Source: UBA4465 sp002292365 (GTDB lineage: Bacteria > Bacteroidota > Bacteroidia > Cytophagales > Cyclobacteriaceae). Taken from it: DNA of 64,000 nt. The stretch covers positions 62,001 through 126,000 of the forward strand of contig CALSQY010000002.1 in NCBI GenBank assembly GCA_943788615.1, written 5' to 3'. The translations under genes were made by a program, and so were the position numbers. Each line of letters opens with the position of its first letter. The stretch's first letter is position 1. The notes below the pieces were generated by a model. That model did not search any database, was not told where the DNA came from, and saw only the letters and a list, made by a program, of their open reading frames with translations. Shown here one piece after another: positions 1 to 9,068 of this stretch.

Positions 1-1
1 A

Positions 2-1402
2 GTGATTTCCACGAATCAAAACATCTATTTTTTATCAGATCAAGGGGTTTATGAAATGGTAGAGAGAGTAGTTGTGCCATTAATACAAGAGCGCTTTAGT
101 TCGGGTCAGGACCTCATAGTGAATGGAGAAGAATTTTGGATTGCTGATGGAGATTTGGGTTTGATCCATATCACTAAAGATAGTGATCAACAAGTGAGAC
201 CCAATGGTCCTAAATACGATAATATATCAGCAATGGATATCATTGGAGACGATTTTTATGTCTTTCATGCCCCTGATCCAGATACATCATTCACTGAAAC
301 TATCGAGGGTTATTCCGTATTTAGCGGAGATCAATGGGAAGTGCGCGAGATTGAGGGCTTCAATAATATTTCAGGGGCAGTACAGTTTAGGGGACAGTTA
401 TTTTTATCCTCGCATGGACATGGCCTGTATGATTATGCGGGTGCAAAACTACTTACCGATCCAGAATTAAAAAATGCTTGGATTACCGACATGTGGTCTA
501 CGGATGATTTTTTATGGTTTACTAATTATATGAGTCAGGCACCTTTAGGCAGCTATGATGGAGAAAGCTTTTCTTTTTTATCTAGCGATCAATTTGGGAC
601 TACTACCCCGTTGTCCTTAAATGGTTCATCCGAAAATGTATTATGGATTAAAAATAGTTCCATAGAGGGTTATGGAGTTATAGCTTTTGATCCTTCAAAA
701 AATTTAATTTGGGGATTGGGGCCTTCATCGAATACCCCTTCAACTGCCGTTAATGATATTGAAGTGAATCGAGATGACGAGCTTTGGATGGCAACGAAAG
801 GGGGGCCGGCTTATTTTATAGACGCCTCTTTCATTTCCGAAGAAGCGCAAGCTTATGTACCTTATTTTGAGAATGAAGTCTTATTTAAAGATGAAAATGT
901 TACTGCGGTAGCATTTGATGGTGGAGATCGATTGTGGTTGGGCAGCGAACGAGGTTTATGGGCCTTTAGCAAAAAACTTCAGACGCAGATGTATCATTTT
1001 ACAAGTGAAAATTCATTTTTACCATCAAATACTATTTTGGAATTAGCTTATGATGGTCAATCAGGCGTTCTCTTCGTATTGACGGAAGAGGGCTTAGTCT
1101 CCTATCAAACCAATTCATCAGCACCTCTATCATCAAACAGTCAGGTTACCATCTATCCCAATCCCATTACGGCTAGTTATGACGGAGATCTGATTATTTC
1201 TGGGATCGTTGGGGATGCCTTGATAAAATTTGCTACGGTTGAGGGGATAATTTTATATGAGACCCAAGCCAATGGAAGTACGGCCTCCTGGGATTTGATA
1301 AAGTTTAATGGGGAGCGGTTATTAAATGGAATCTATTTGGTCTTTGTTACAGACTTAAATGGGTTAGAAAAATGGGTCGGAAAATTCGCTATTGTGAGAT
1401 GA
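2..1402 (+). CDS. porZ: PorZ-like type IX secretion protein, C-terminal part (5' end outside window)
   Basis: The reading frame is open from the window edge, so this is the last 466 residues of a longer protein. It holds repeated beta-propeller-like segments of the two-component-regulator-propeller kind (DELWMATKGG, DRLWLGSERGLWAFS) and then a type A T9SS C-terminal domain that starts around YPNPI and ends in GKFAIVR. PorZ is a surface protein of the T9SS attachment complex with two propellers and a C-terminal domain, and in Bacteroidota it commonly lies directly before recO, as here. Its TGA overlaps the recO ATG (ATGA), so the two are probably translationally coupled. The PorZ call rests on domain layout plus neighbour; another T9SS-exported propeller protein is possible. 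Confidence 0.75.
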   Translation: MISTNQNIYFLSDQGVYEMVERVVVPLIQERFSSGQDLIVNGEEFWIADGDLGLIHITKDSDQQVRPNGPKYDNISAMDIIGDDFYVFHAPDPDTSFTETIEGYSVFSGDQWEVREIEGFNNISGAVQFRGQLFLSSHGHGLYDYAGAKLLTDPELKNAWITDMWSTDDFLWFTNYMSQAPLGSYDGESFSFLSSDQFGTTTPLSLNGSSENVLWIKNSSIEGYGVIAFDPSKNLIWGLGPSSNTPSTAVNDIEVNRDDELWMATKGGPAYFIDASFISEEAQAYVPYFENEVLFKDENVTAVAFDGGDRLWLGSERGLWAFSKKLQTQMYHFTSENSFLPSNTILELAYDGQSGVLFVLTEEGLVSYQTNSSAPLSSNSQVTIYPNPITASYDGDLIISGIVGDALIKFATVEGIILYETQANGSTASWDLIKFNGERLLNGIYLVFVTDLNGLEKWVGKFAIVR

Positions 1403-2073
1403 TCATCAAAACGGAGGGTATCGTGATCAATTATTTTAAGTACAGGGAGTCATCTATCATCATCAAAATATTGACCAGAGAGTATGGGTTTCAATCTTTC
1501 ATACTTAATGGAGTCCGAAGTGTAAGGTCAAAAAAGAGCATAGGCTTTTTTCAGTCTTTAAATTTACTTGAGTTGGTGGCTTATAAATCTCCTAAAGCAG
1601 ACCTTTATCGGCTCAATGAGGTTAAAATTCTTCATCTGACTCCCTCTTTTCAGATTAATTTAAAAAAAAGTGTCATGGTGATGTTTTGTACCGAACTTCT
1701 GAGCAAAACCTTATTTCATGAACGAAGTGAGAATCGTGACCTGTATCAGTTCTTAAAGAATGAAATTATTATTTTTGATGGATTAAAAGAAGGTTTTGAG
1801 TCTTATCATGTTTATTTCTCAATAAAATATGCCAGATATTTAGGGTTTTTTATTCAGTCAGTTGAGCGTTTACTCCCCTTTAAGGAGAATTTTAGTTCAC
1901 CACTTTATATATATTTGAATAATATTATCCGATCGGAACGCTACACGAGCGAGCCGACCACGGGAACGTTAAGAAGAACGGCATTAAAACACGTTATTAA
2001 TTACTATAGTCGTCATGTGGAGAATTTTGGTGAGATTAAGTCATTGAAGGTTTTGTCTCAAGTTTTCAGGTGA
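1399..2073 (+). CDS. recO: DNA repair protein RecO
   Basis: RecO helps RecR load RecA on SSB-coated single-stranded DNA in the RecFOR recombination pathway. The N-terminus (MIIKTEGIVINYFKYRESS) is the typical RecO OB-fold start (T-x-G-I-V-L-x-x-x-x-Y-x-E-x-S). The rest is alpha-helical and about 225 residues long, which is normal for Bacteroidota RecO. The frame extends further upstream, but the ATG at 1399 gives the family start and overlaps the preceding stop as ATGA. No cysteine zinc cluster is visible, as in many Bacteroidota homologues. Confidence 0.9.
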   Translation: MIIKTEGIVINYFKYRESSIIIKILTREYGFQSFILNGVRSVRSKKSIGFFQSLNLLELVAYKSPKADLYRLNEVKILHLTPSFQINLKKSVMVMFCTELLSKTLFHERSENRDLYQFLKNEIIIFDGLKEGFESYHVYFSIKYARYLGFFIQSVERLLPFKENFSSPLYIYLNNIIRSERYTSEPTTGTLRRTALKHVINYYSRHVENFGEIKSLKVLSQVFR

Positions 2074-2109
2074 AAGTCCCAATCTAATTATAAAAATAAC
2101 AGCAATTAA

Positions 2110-3291
2110 TTGACTATTCGACGGGTACGATATATCATTTTTTTACGTGATGTTTTAATACTTTCGGTATCAGCATTTGGGGGACCTCAAGCTCATATTG
2201 CTATGTTTTTGGATATGCTGGTTAAAAAGCGTGCTTATTTATCAGAAATTGATTTGATTGAGCTTTTTGCTCTGTGTCAAATTTTACCTGGCCCTACTTC
2301 CACGCAAACAATAACGGCGTTGGGTTATAAGATAGGGGGATCTAAATTGGCTTATTTAACGCTTTTGGTTTGGGCATTGCCGGCAGTGTTATTGATGATG
2401 GCGGCGGCGCTAACCGTTGATGTTTTTAATGATCAAAATATATCTTTAGAATTTTTGAGGTATGTTCAGCCTATGGCGGTGGGGGTTGTTGCTTATTCGG
2501 CCTATCGAATTTCAAGTAGTGTGGTTTCGAGTATCGAAGGTTATCTGTTGATGGCTGTTGCAGCAGTTTGTTCCTTTTATTTACGCTCGCCGTATGTGTT
2601 TCCAGTCTTATTACTGTTGGGAGGTTTTATAACGGCTTTTAAATACAAACAGCAACCCGAGTCTGAAAAATCACCATTGAATATTAATTGGACTCATTTT
2701 ATTGTATGGGCTGCGGTCTTATCAGTGGCGGGAATATTTGGCACATTTTTTAATTTTCTTCCTGTTAAGATTTTCGAAAACTTTTACCGTAATGGGTCTT
2801 TAATTCTTGGTGGAGGTCAAGTCCTCATTCCTTTGCTCTTTACGGAATTGGTTGAATTTAAAGAGTGGCTTACCTCCGAAGAGTTTATTTCTGGTTACGC
2901 CCTAGTTCAAGCAGTGCCAGGACCTACATTTTCTTTTGCCGCTTATTTGGGTGTCCTCATTATGTCTGATTGGGGTACGGGAGGACAAATTCTAGGAGGC
3001 CTACTTGCAGCAGCAGGTATTTTTTTGCCGGGTACTTTTCTGATTTTCTTTGTTTCAAAGTTCTGGGAAGATGTCAAAAGATATCGAATGATTAAAGCTT
3101 CTCTGGAGGGAATTAATGCAGTCAGTTCAGGTTTGGTAATCGCAGCGACCCTCTACTTGTTAGAGCCCATTCCTATTTCAGGAACAAATTATGGGTTAAT
3201 TATATGTACGTTTGGGATCTTATTCTTGACTAAAATTCCAGCGCCCTTTGTGATTTTGGCTGGATTAATCATGGGATTCGTAATCAGCTAA
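2110..3291 (+). CDS. chrA: Chromate transporter (CHR family, two-domain form)
   Basis: Inner-membrane transporter of the chromate ion (CHR) family, expected to export chromate. At 393 residues it is the fused form with two homologous halves: SAFGGPQAHIAM and LPGPTSTQ mark the first, and GGGQVLIPLL and VPGPTFSFAAYLG mark the second. Around ten hydrophobic segments are visible. The start is a TTG at 2110, chosen because the family start (short basic stretch, then FLRDVLILSVSAFGG) follows directly; there is no ATG nearby in frame. It lies 36 bp after recO on the same strand. Chromate as the real substrate in this organism is inferred from family only. Confidence 0.88.
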   Translation: MTIRRVRYIIFLRDVLILSVSAFGGPQAHIAMFLDMLVKKRAYLSEIDLIELFALCQILPGPTSTQTITALGYKIGGSKLAYLTLLVWALPAVLLMMAAALTVDVFNDQNISLEFLRYVQPMAVGVVAYSAYRISSSVVSSIEGYLLMAVAAVCSFYLRSPYVFPVLLLLGGFITAFKYKQQPESEKSPLNINWTHFIVWAAVLSVAGIFGTFFNFLPVKIFENFYRNGSLILGGGQVLIPLLFTELVEFKEWLTSEEFISGYALVQAVPGPTFSFAAYLGVLIMSDWGTGGQILGGLLAAAGIFLPGTFLIFFVSKFWEDVKRYRMIKASLEGINAVSSGLVIAATLYLLEPIPISGTNYGLIICTFGILFLTKIPAPFVILAGLIMGFVIS

Positions 3292-3312
3292 AGATTAAAA
3301 AGTGTTGATAAG

Positions 3313-4239
3313 TTATCCGTCTTGATTTTCTATTTTTTCAAAATCAAACTCTTCCAAAAACTTTTGTGTTTGTTCAACATTTTGAAAATTAAAAACTTTA
3401 GAGTCTCCTTTATTACTGAAAATTTCAATTTTTATGGCTTCCACATCCTTGTTATTAGCGAGAGGATTAGATACTAATCGAGCAGTTTCAGAGATGTCCT
3501 CATTTACCTTATAGGAAAGGGCAACCGTTTTTCTTTTAACTCGACCGCAATAAGAACAAGAAAATTCTTGGCTAATACTACCATCCCAGAATTCTGTTGC
3601 TTCCTCTACTACCTCTTCTTTCACAAGGCGTAAGGTTTGAAAACCACAATTATCACATTCATGCGCATTGAGGTGGCCTTTGTATTTCTCTATGTGTGTG
3701 TAACCTGTTTCTTCATCAATCCAAACATCATAATCTATTGAGAATACATTTTCTTCAGCTTGTTGCCCTTCATCTAGATAGGCATCCTCCTCTTCCTCGC
3801 TGAGCAATTTCATCTTGTTCCCATTGGCTGGATTGATTCTTGGAGTATACCTCAATTTTTCCAGTCGAGCCCTAATTTTTCCGGGGTAGTAATAGGTAAA
3901 TATTAGGTGCGCAACGTATCCGTAGAGTGTTCCAAAGCAGATACCCATGAAAGTCCTGATAGCAAACCATGGCATGGGAGCTCTTTCAACAATGTCTTCT
4001 TGAAGAACGTTTACTAAACAGAATATGGATAATCCAATCATAATTTGGGAAAAGCGGAGCACTTTAATCTCAGATTCGCTAGCAATTTCATGTTTTGCCT
4101 TCATCGATTTTTTGGTACTGTACACGATCCAATAAATTACTACTGACAAACTGGAAATAGCCAAAAATGCGATGATTAGCCATTGCATGGTTGCTGCCCA
4201 CAGGTCTAAAAAATTGAGGTCACTATCTTGGATGTTCAT
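3313..4239 (-). CDS. Membrane protein with C-terminal zinc-ribbon domain, function unknown
   Basis: The 308-residue protein has hydrophobic segments near residues 15-40, 65-85 and 95-115, then a soluble part. The soluble part has an acidic stretch (EEEEDAYLDEGQQAEE, then SIDYDVWIDEETGYTH) followed by CDNC and CSYC pairs, as expected for a zinc ribbon. From memory, the acidic stretch plus ribbon closely resembles the C-terminal tail of Bacteroidota TPM-domain (YgcG-like) proteins, but no TPM domain is present here. It is convergent with the chromate transporter and transcribed alone. I do not know its function; a role in membrane protein quality control would be speculation. Confidence 0.7.
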   Translation of the reverse strand: MNIQDSDLNFLDLWAATMQWLIIAFLAISSLSVVIYWIVYSTKKSMKAKHEIASESEIKVLRFSQIMIGLSIFCLVNVLQEDIVERAPMPWFAIRTFMGICFGTLYGYVAHLIFTYYYPGKIRARLEKLRYTPRINPANGNKMKLLSEEEEDAYLDEGQQAEENVFSIDYDVWIDEETGYTHIEKYKGHLNAHECDNCGFQTLRLVKEEVVEEATEFWDGSISQEFSCSYCGRVKRKTVALSYKVNEDISETARLVSNPLANNKDVEAIKIEIFSNKGDSKVFNFQNVEQTQKFLEEFDFEKIENQDG

Positions 4240-4427
4240 TGTTTTATTTTTAGAATCAGGTAAAACTAATATAAATTCATTGAAAAATAGATGTCAAGAT
4301 AAAAGAAATGCTGAATTTCACTTAAAATGATTATAAACAAATCTTTCTAAAAGGAGTGAACAACCTTAAAACAGGCATGTATGGGGGGCTGTGAAATTAC
4401 TTTTAGGGCAAATATCACAGATTATGC

Positions 4428-6050
4428 TCAATAGGAAATAAGTGGATCAACTTGATCAAATAAGGCCTTAGCATGCATGAAAATTTCATCTCCATTGTTA
4501 TAAACAGGATAAAAACCTTCACTTTTCCAAATTCGACGTCCAATGTAAGCTTTCATTAAAAGTTGCATGCGTTCTTTTGAACGTTCAAATTGAGAGGTAT
4601 TAAAGGCGACACCATTCTTATCGGCTTGCAATTGTATTTCTCTCAACTGCTGTGTGCTTATTTGATAATCAGAAATAAATTTTTGTAATCCCAATTCTTT
4701 TAAATATTTCTCATTAACCGTAGCATAGGACAAGGCATATTCGGCGAGGGTGTTTGACGTAAATAATGCATTCAAATAGGCACTATTATGACTAGTGTCG
4801 TAGGCCACAAAATAATCTGGGACGATGCCCCCGCCTCCATAAACCGTTCTACCGTTTTCGGTTTTATAAATTAAGGTATCATTGATTTGCATACTATCCT
4901 TAACGAACATCTCACCATTGGCAAACCGTTCATAATATTCTTCTCGGTATTCGGTTGGCGTATTTTCATAAGGCTTTTGAATGCACCTGCCGCTGGGGGT
5001 ATAATACCTTGAGATGGTTAATCTTAATTGACTGCCATCTCCAAGATCAATAGGCATTTGAACCAGTCCTTTGCCAAAAGTTCGGCGCCCTACTATGAGG
5101 GCTCGGTCATGGTCCTGTAATGCACCAGCAACAATCTCTGAGGCAGATGCCGAACCTTCATCAATTAGCACAATTAATGCACCTTTTTTAAAGGTTCCAC
5201 GAGGAGTCGATAGGTGGGTATTATTAAACCGATCTTGTTTCCCTTTGGTATATACGATCATTTTATTTTCTTCTAGAAATTCATCTATAATTGAGATTGC
5301 TCGGTCCATGTAGCCTCCAGGATTGCCTGTAAGATCTAAGATAAGTTTGGACATATTCATTTGGTTCAAGGCCTCAAGCGCTGCTTTGAATTCTTTAAAG
5401 GTGGTAGCTGAAAATCGACTTATTTTAATATAACCTATCTCATCATCCACCATATAATGGGCATCTACTGAGTATTGTGGAATAACGTCTCTTTCAATAT
5501 TAAATTTGAGCAGTTCTTTTTGTCCATGGCGTTGGATATAAACAGCTACGCTAGATCCTTTAGGGCCCCTTAATCTTTTGACCACATCACTATTTTTCAT
5601 TCCAACGCCAGCAACAATATCTTCATTCACACGGATGATTTTATCACCTGATTTTATACCTAATTTTTCTGAGGGGCCACCACTCAGCGGGGATATTACG
5701 TTTATGGTATCATGAAAAATATTAAACATAATACCTATGCCGTCAAAATTACCTTGGAGTTCCGCGTTCATGTAAGCACTATTCTCGGCATTGATATAAG
5801 ATGAATGAGGATCTAATTTGGCAAGTATCTCGTCAATGACTGTTTCTACCATTTCATCTTCCGAAACTTCATCCACATAGTCCTCATTAATATAAGAAAT
5901 AATTTTTTTTAATTTGTTGAAATTTTTGTTGAAAAATGTTTTTTCAGCATCTATTGGGGTTATTTGAGTACCAATAAGGACACCTAGGCTGATCGATAGA
6001 CTTATGTAAAGGAGTAATTTGTTGGTTTGACTAGCTCGCGAATTTTGCAT
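4428..6050 (-). CDS. S41 family C-terminal processing protease (CtpA-like), paralogue 1
   Basis: Periplasmic serine protease that trims C-termini or degrades tagged envelope proteins. An N-terminal signal anchor (about residues 10-30) is followed by an S41 N-terminal helical region, a PDZ domain (GIGIMFN through the SGDKI region) and the S41 catalytic core. The catalytic dyad is Ser302 in EGSASASEI and Lys327 in RRTFGKGLVQ, 25 residues apart as in the family. The C-terminal 150 residues are a helical extension common in Bacteroidota. It is divergent from the Fe-S repair gene. A second copy of similar length lies at 32.5 kb. Confidence 0.92.
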   Translation of the reverse strand: MQNSRASQTNKLLLYISLSISLGVLIGTQITPIDAEKTFFNKNFNKLKKIISYINEDYVDEVSEDEMVETVIDEILAKLDPHSSYINAENSAYMNAELQGNFDGIGIMFNIFHDTINVISPLSGGPSEKLGIKSGDKIIRVNEDIVAGVGMKNSDVVKRLRGPKGSSVAVYIQRHGQKELLKFNIERDVIPQYSVDAHYMVDDEIGYIKISRFSATTFKEFKAALEALNQMNMSKLILDLTGNPGGYMDRAISIIDEFLEENKMIVYTKGKQDRFNNTHLSTPRGTFKKGALIVLIDEGSASASEIVAGALQDHDRALIVGRRTFGKGLVQMPIDLGDGSQLRLTISRYYTPSGRCIQKPYENTPTEYREEYYERFANGEMFVKDSMQINDTLIYKTENGRTVYGGGGIVPDYFVAYDTSHNSAYLNALFTSNTLAEYALSYATVNEKYLKELGLQKFISDYQISTQQLREIQLQADKNGVAFNTSQFERSKERMQLLMKAYIGRRIWKSEGFYPVYNNGDEIFMHAKALFDQVDPLISY

Positions 6051-6125
6051 AATATATTCTTCATTTAAAAAGGTAAAGATCGGTCAAAATAAAATATGAG
6101 AGGTAGGCTTTTGAAATTTGATTTT

Positions 6126-6159
6126 TTTGGTGTGGATGATTTTTGAATTTTTATATTTG
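6126..6159 (+). promoter_or_regulatory. Bacteroidota-type promoter for the Fe-S repair operon
   Basis: TTTG (6126-6129) and TATATTTG (6152-6159) are 22 bp apart and match the Bacteroidota housekeeping consensus TTTG / TAnnTTTG. The expected transcription start, about 5-7 nt downstream, falls almost on the first ATG (6167), so the mRNA could be leaderless. Confidence 0.5.
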
Positions 6160-6166
6160 TAGTACA

Positions 6167-6895
6167 ATGCAAATGATAGATAAAACTATTTCAATGCTTC
6201 TTGCAGAAAACCCAACTCATGGGAGGGTTCTGCACAGTTTGGGTGTCGATTTCGAAGAACATTATGATCGATCTTTAGCCGAGGTTTGTGAAGTTTTCAA
6301 GTGGAATCAAAAAGCAATTGTAAAAGCTTTTGAATTTGAAAATATAAATATAAAACCAACTTATGAAGAACTTAAAATTTGTTCTTTAGGAGAGCTTATT
6401 GCCTTTTTAAAACAATCACATGTTATTTTCATCAAGGAATGTTTACCTTATATTGGTACTTTAATTGATAAGTTAAAAGGTCCAGGATCCCTGATTACAG
6501 ATCTGAAATTAGTATTTCCACTCTTTTTTGAAGATTTCGTTACCCATATCCATGAGGAGGAAGATAGATTGTTTGATTACATTAAGACTTTAGTGGGTAT
6601 AAAACAGGATAAAGTGATCAATCCTTTAAAAAAATTATATCGGCTCAAGGAGATTAATTTAGCAACTATCGCTTTAGATCATAAAGATGAAGATGAAATG
6701 AAAAGTATGAGGGCGTTGGTAGCGGAACTCCCGGTGACAGAATTCATCATGGGTCTTGTCAAAAAAGAATTTCAGGCATTTGATCAGCTTTTACGGTTTC
6801 ATGCCGAAATAGAGGATCAACTTCTGTTTCCAAAGGCGATCGCAATGGAAAAACAAATTTGGACTGAGATTATGCAGCAATCAGTCGATAACTAA
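6167..6895 (+). CDS. Iron-sulfur cluster repair di-iron protein (RIC/ScdA/YtfE family)
   Basis: Cytoplasmic hemerythrin-like di-iron protein that helps restore Fe-S clusters after oxidative or nitrosative damage. An N-terminal ScdA_N-type segment (NPTHGRVLHSLGVDFEEH) is followed by a four-helix hemerythrin domain. Its likely iron-binding motifs are SHVIF, HIHEEEDRLF, LDHKDED and FHAEIEDQLLFP. The cysteine usual in the N-terminal CxxC motif of ScdA is not seen. A TTG further upstream (6143) keeps the frame open but lies within the promoter, so the ATG at 6167 or 6173 is preferred. Its TAA directly abuts the ruvX ATG. Confidence 0.85.
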   Translation: MQMIDKTISMLLAENPTHGRVLHSLGVDFEEHYDRSLAEVCEVFKWNQKAIVKAFEFENINIKPTYEELKICSLGELIAFLKQSHVIFIKECLPYIGTLIDKLKGPGSLITDLKLVFPLFFEDFVTHIHEEEDRLFDYIKTLVGIKQDKVINPLKKLYRLKEINLATIALDHKDEDEMKSMRALVAELPVTEFIMGLVKKEFQAFDQLLRFHAEIEDQLLFPKAIAMEKQIWTEIMQQSVDN

Positions 6896-7309
6896 ATGGG
6901 ACGTATTCTAGCAATAGATTATGGTTCGAAGCGTAGTGGCATAGCCACTACGGATCCTCTAGGGATTATAGCTACGCCACTCGAGGCGTTATTAACCCAT
7001 GACATTTTCGATTTTTTAACTCAATATTTTGAAAAAGAAGAGGTAGAAAAGGTGGTGGTCGGCTGGCCACAAAGGCGAGATGGATCTGATACTAATAATA
7101 CTCCATTGGTGAGAGCTTTTTTAAATAGATTTAAGAAATTATTTCCTGAGATGCCTGTGGATTTACAGGACGAGTGGAATACTTCAAACTTGGCCGTGAA
7201 GACCCTCATTGAGAGTGGAGTCAAGAAAAAAGGGAGACGAGATAAGCTTGCCATCGATCAAGTCAGTGCCGTATTAATTTTACAATCTTATATGGAATCG
7301 AAAAAATGA
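6896..7309 (+). CDS. ruvX: Putative pre-16S rRNA nuclease (YqgF/RuvX)
   Basis: RNase H-fold nuclease needed for the final 5' processing of 16S rRNA, earlier called a Holliday junction resolvase. The start MGRILAIDYGSKRSGIA carries the first acidic residue of the family; VVGWP and the C-terminal KLAIDQVSAVLILQSY helix complete the pattern. The length, 137 residues, is normal. The ATG follows the preceding stop with no gap, and the stop overlaps the def ATG (ATGA), so it is the second gene of a coupled four-gene operon. Confidence 0.93.
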   Translation: MGRILAIDYGSKRSGIATTDPLGIIATPLEALLTHDIFDFLTQYFEKEEVEKVVVGWPQRRDGSDTNNTPLVRAFLNRFKKLFPEMPVDLQDEWNTSNLAVKTLIESGVKKKGRRDKLAIDQVSAVLILQSYMESKK

Positions 7310-7869
7310 TATACCCTATTACGCTCTATGGCGATCCTATTTTAAAAAAACCTTCAAAAAAGGTTCCGTCAGATCAACAGGACATTTTGGTACTTGTTGC
7401 AGATATGTTTGAAACCATGTCTCATGCCAGTGGGGTAGGATTGGCAGCCCCTCAAATCGGGAAGCCTTTGAGAATATTTGTGATGGACAGTACTCCGATG
7501 AAAGCGTCAGAAGAGCCAAGTGAGCCGGGTTTGAGGCAAGTGTTTATCAATCCGGAAATTATTGAGGAGTATGGCGAAAAATGGCCATTTGAGGAAGGTT
7601 GTTTGAGTATTCCGGGTATCAGGGAAGATGTAATTCGGTCGTCCCATGTAAAAATTGCTTTTTTTGATGAGCACTGGAAACAACATACACGTGATTTTGA
7701 TGGAGTAGATGCTCGTATTATTCAGCATGAGTACGATCATATCGAGGGTATACTATTTACAGATCATATCTCAGCTTTTAAGAGAAGGTTACTTAAAAGT
7801 AAGTTGACAAATATTAGTAAGGGAAAAGTAGATGCGGAATATAGGGTCAAACTAACTCATCGAAAATGA
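7306..7869 (+). CDS. def: Peptide deformylase
   Basis: Removes the formyl group from the N-terminal methionine of new proteins, using a bound metal. All three family motifs are present in order: GVGLAAPQIG, EEGCLSIPG (cysteine metal ligand) and QHEYDHIEG (two histidine ligands and the catalytic glutamate). The length, 187 residues, is typical. It overlaps ruvX by ATGA and overlaps the next gene by ATGA, so co-translation is likely. Confidence 0.96.
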   Translation: MIYPITLYGDPILKKPSKKVPSDQQDILVLVADMFETMSHASGVGLAAPQIGKPLRIFVMDSTPMKASEEPSEPGLRQVFINPEIIEEYGEKWPFEEGCLSIPGIREDVIRSSHVKIAFFDEHWKQHTRDFDGVDARIIQHEYDHIEGILFTDHISAFKRRLLKSKLTNISKGKVDAEYRVKLTHRK

Positions 7870-8657
7870 CGGATTTAAAAATAAGCCTCATTCAATCTGA
7901 TTTGTATTGGGAAAATATTGAGGCTAACCTGGCTAATTTTGAAGAAAAAATATTGGCTATTTCGCAGGAAACAGATCTGATTGTTTTACCTGAGATGTTT
8001 TCTACCGGATTTACAATGAATGTAAAGCAGTTATCAGAGCCTCCACATCTCAGAACTTTTCGATGGATGGTCCAAATGGCGAATCAAAAGAAGACGGTCA
8101 TCATGGGATCTTACATCGTCAAAGAAAAGAATAATTATTTTAATCGCTTGTTTGCGGTTTATCCAGATGGTACGTATCGCTACTATGACAAAAAGCATTT
8201 ATTTGCTTTGGGAAAGGAGCAAGATTTTTTTGAACCTGGAGAGGAGAAGACGATTATAACTATAAAAGGGTGGAAGATCTGTCCGCTAATTTGTTATGAC
8301 CTCAGATTTCCAGTTTGGTCGAGATTAACTTCTAATGGCCTTGATTTATATGAATATGATATTTTAGTTTATATTGCGAATTGGCCAAAAATGAGGATTA
8401 ATGCTTGGGATACTTTGTTGAGCGCACGTGCGATAGAGAATCAAAGTTATTGCGTCGGAGTTAATCGGACGGGCATAGATGGCAATGGATTGGAGTACCT
8501 TGGACATTCGTGCGTCTATGATTTCTTAGGAGATCGACAGGTAGATCTTGGAACGTCAGTTATCACTTCAACTACTGAAATGAGTAAGGAGAGCTTGAAT
8601 TTTTTTAGGAGTAAGTTTCCTTTTCAAAAAGAGGCTGATCCCTTTAATTTTCTTTAA
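7866..8657 (+). CDS. Nitrilase-family omega-amidase (YafV-like)
   Basis: Carbon-nitrogen hydrolase, probably the omega-amidase that hydrolyses 2-oxoglutaramate and 2-oxosuccinamate, repair products of side transamination. The Glu-Lys-Cys triad is visible: E in LPEMFSTGF, K in YDKKHLFALG and C in ICYDLRFPVW. The FALGKEQDFFEPG and YDLRFP segments are the form seen in YafV. The 263-residue length is normal. It is the last gene of the operon, and its 3' end overlaps a convergent gene by 14 bp. Confidence 0.9.
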   Translation: MTDLKISLIQSDLYWENIEANLANFEEKILAISQETDLIVLPEMFSTGFTMNVKQLSEPPHLRTFRWMVQMANQKKTVIMGSYIVKEKNNYFNRLFAVYPDGTYRYYDKKHLFALGKEQDFFEPGEEKTIITIKGWKICPLICYDLRFPVWSRLTSNGLDLYEYDILVYIANWPKMRINAWDTLLSARAIENQSYCVGVNRTGIDGNGLEYLGHSCVYDFLGDRQVDLGTSVITSTTEMSKESLNFFRSKFPFQKEADPFNFL

Positions 8658-9036
8658 GTATTAGGTTTATTTTTTGAATGAAAGGGTCGTATGCTTCAAA
8701 AAAACTAACAGGAATTTTTTGCTTTAATTTTTCCAACAATATACAGGAATTTAAACTGACTAGGGTGTGCTGTTCAGTATTTTTCAGGACTTGATTCAAG
8801 ATTTTACTCAATCCATTAATACGCTTCCCCGATTCAAAAGTTAAAATGATCAAGCAATCAGGATTTTCAGCTATGAATCGGGAGGCCCATTCAAAAAATG
8901 AAGCATCAGAGAAGGTGTCTAAATGAAAGTATTCTGGGGTATTTGTTAATTTTGAGAGCGCTTGAATGATGGGACTGTGATAACTTCCTATAGGAAGTTC
9001 ATCGGTTGATTCATAAATCAATACTGATCTCATCAT
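8644..9036 (-). CDS. Small conserved hypothetical protein
   Basis: The 130-residue soluble protein has no signal peptide and no motif I recognise. It alternates hydrophobic beta-like stretches (SVLIYES, DCLIILTFESG, HTLVSLNSCILL) with helices, which suggests a small alpha/beta fold. The gene is divergent from murF and convergent, with a 14-bp overlap, with the omega-amidase. Two adjacent Met codons start it; either could be used. Clean codon usage and its full use of the gap between two real genes support it being expressed. Confidence 0.6.
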   Translation of the reverse strand: MMRSVLIYESTDELPIGSYHSPIIQALSKLTNTPEYFHLDTFSDASFFEWASRFIAENPDCLIILTFESGKRINGLSKILNQVLKNTEQHTLVSLNSCILLEKLKQKIPVSFFEAYDPFIQKINLILKEN

Positions 9037-9056
9037 AATAATTGTTTAGTGCAATT

Positions 9057-9064
9057 TATATTTG
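9057..9064 (+). promoter_or_regulatory. Putative -7 element (TATATTTG) directly before murF
   Basis: TATATTTG matches TAnnTTTG exactly and ends 4 nt before the murF ATG. No TTTG lies at the usual distance upstream. If used, transcription would begin on or next to the start codon. Confidence 0.35.
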
Positions 9065-9068
9065 ATCT

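Noticed and set aside
4389..4420. CTGTGA ... TCACAG inverted repeat downstream of the S41 protease gene, CRP-site-like half sites
   Set aside because: The half sites are 20 bp apart instead of the 6 bp needed for a CRP-type dimer, and the position is at the 3' side of the gene.
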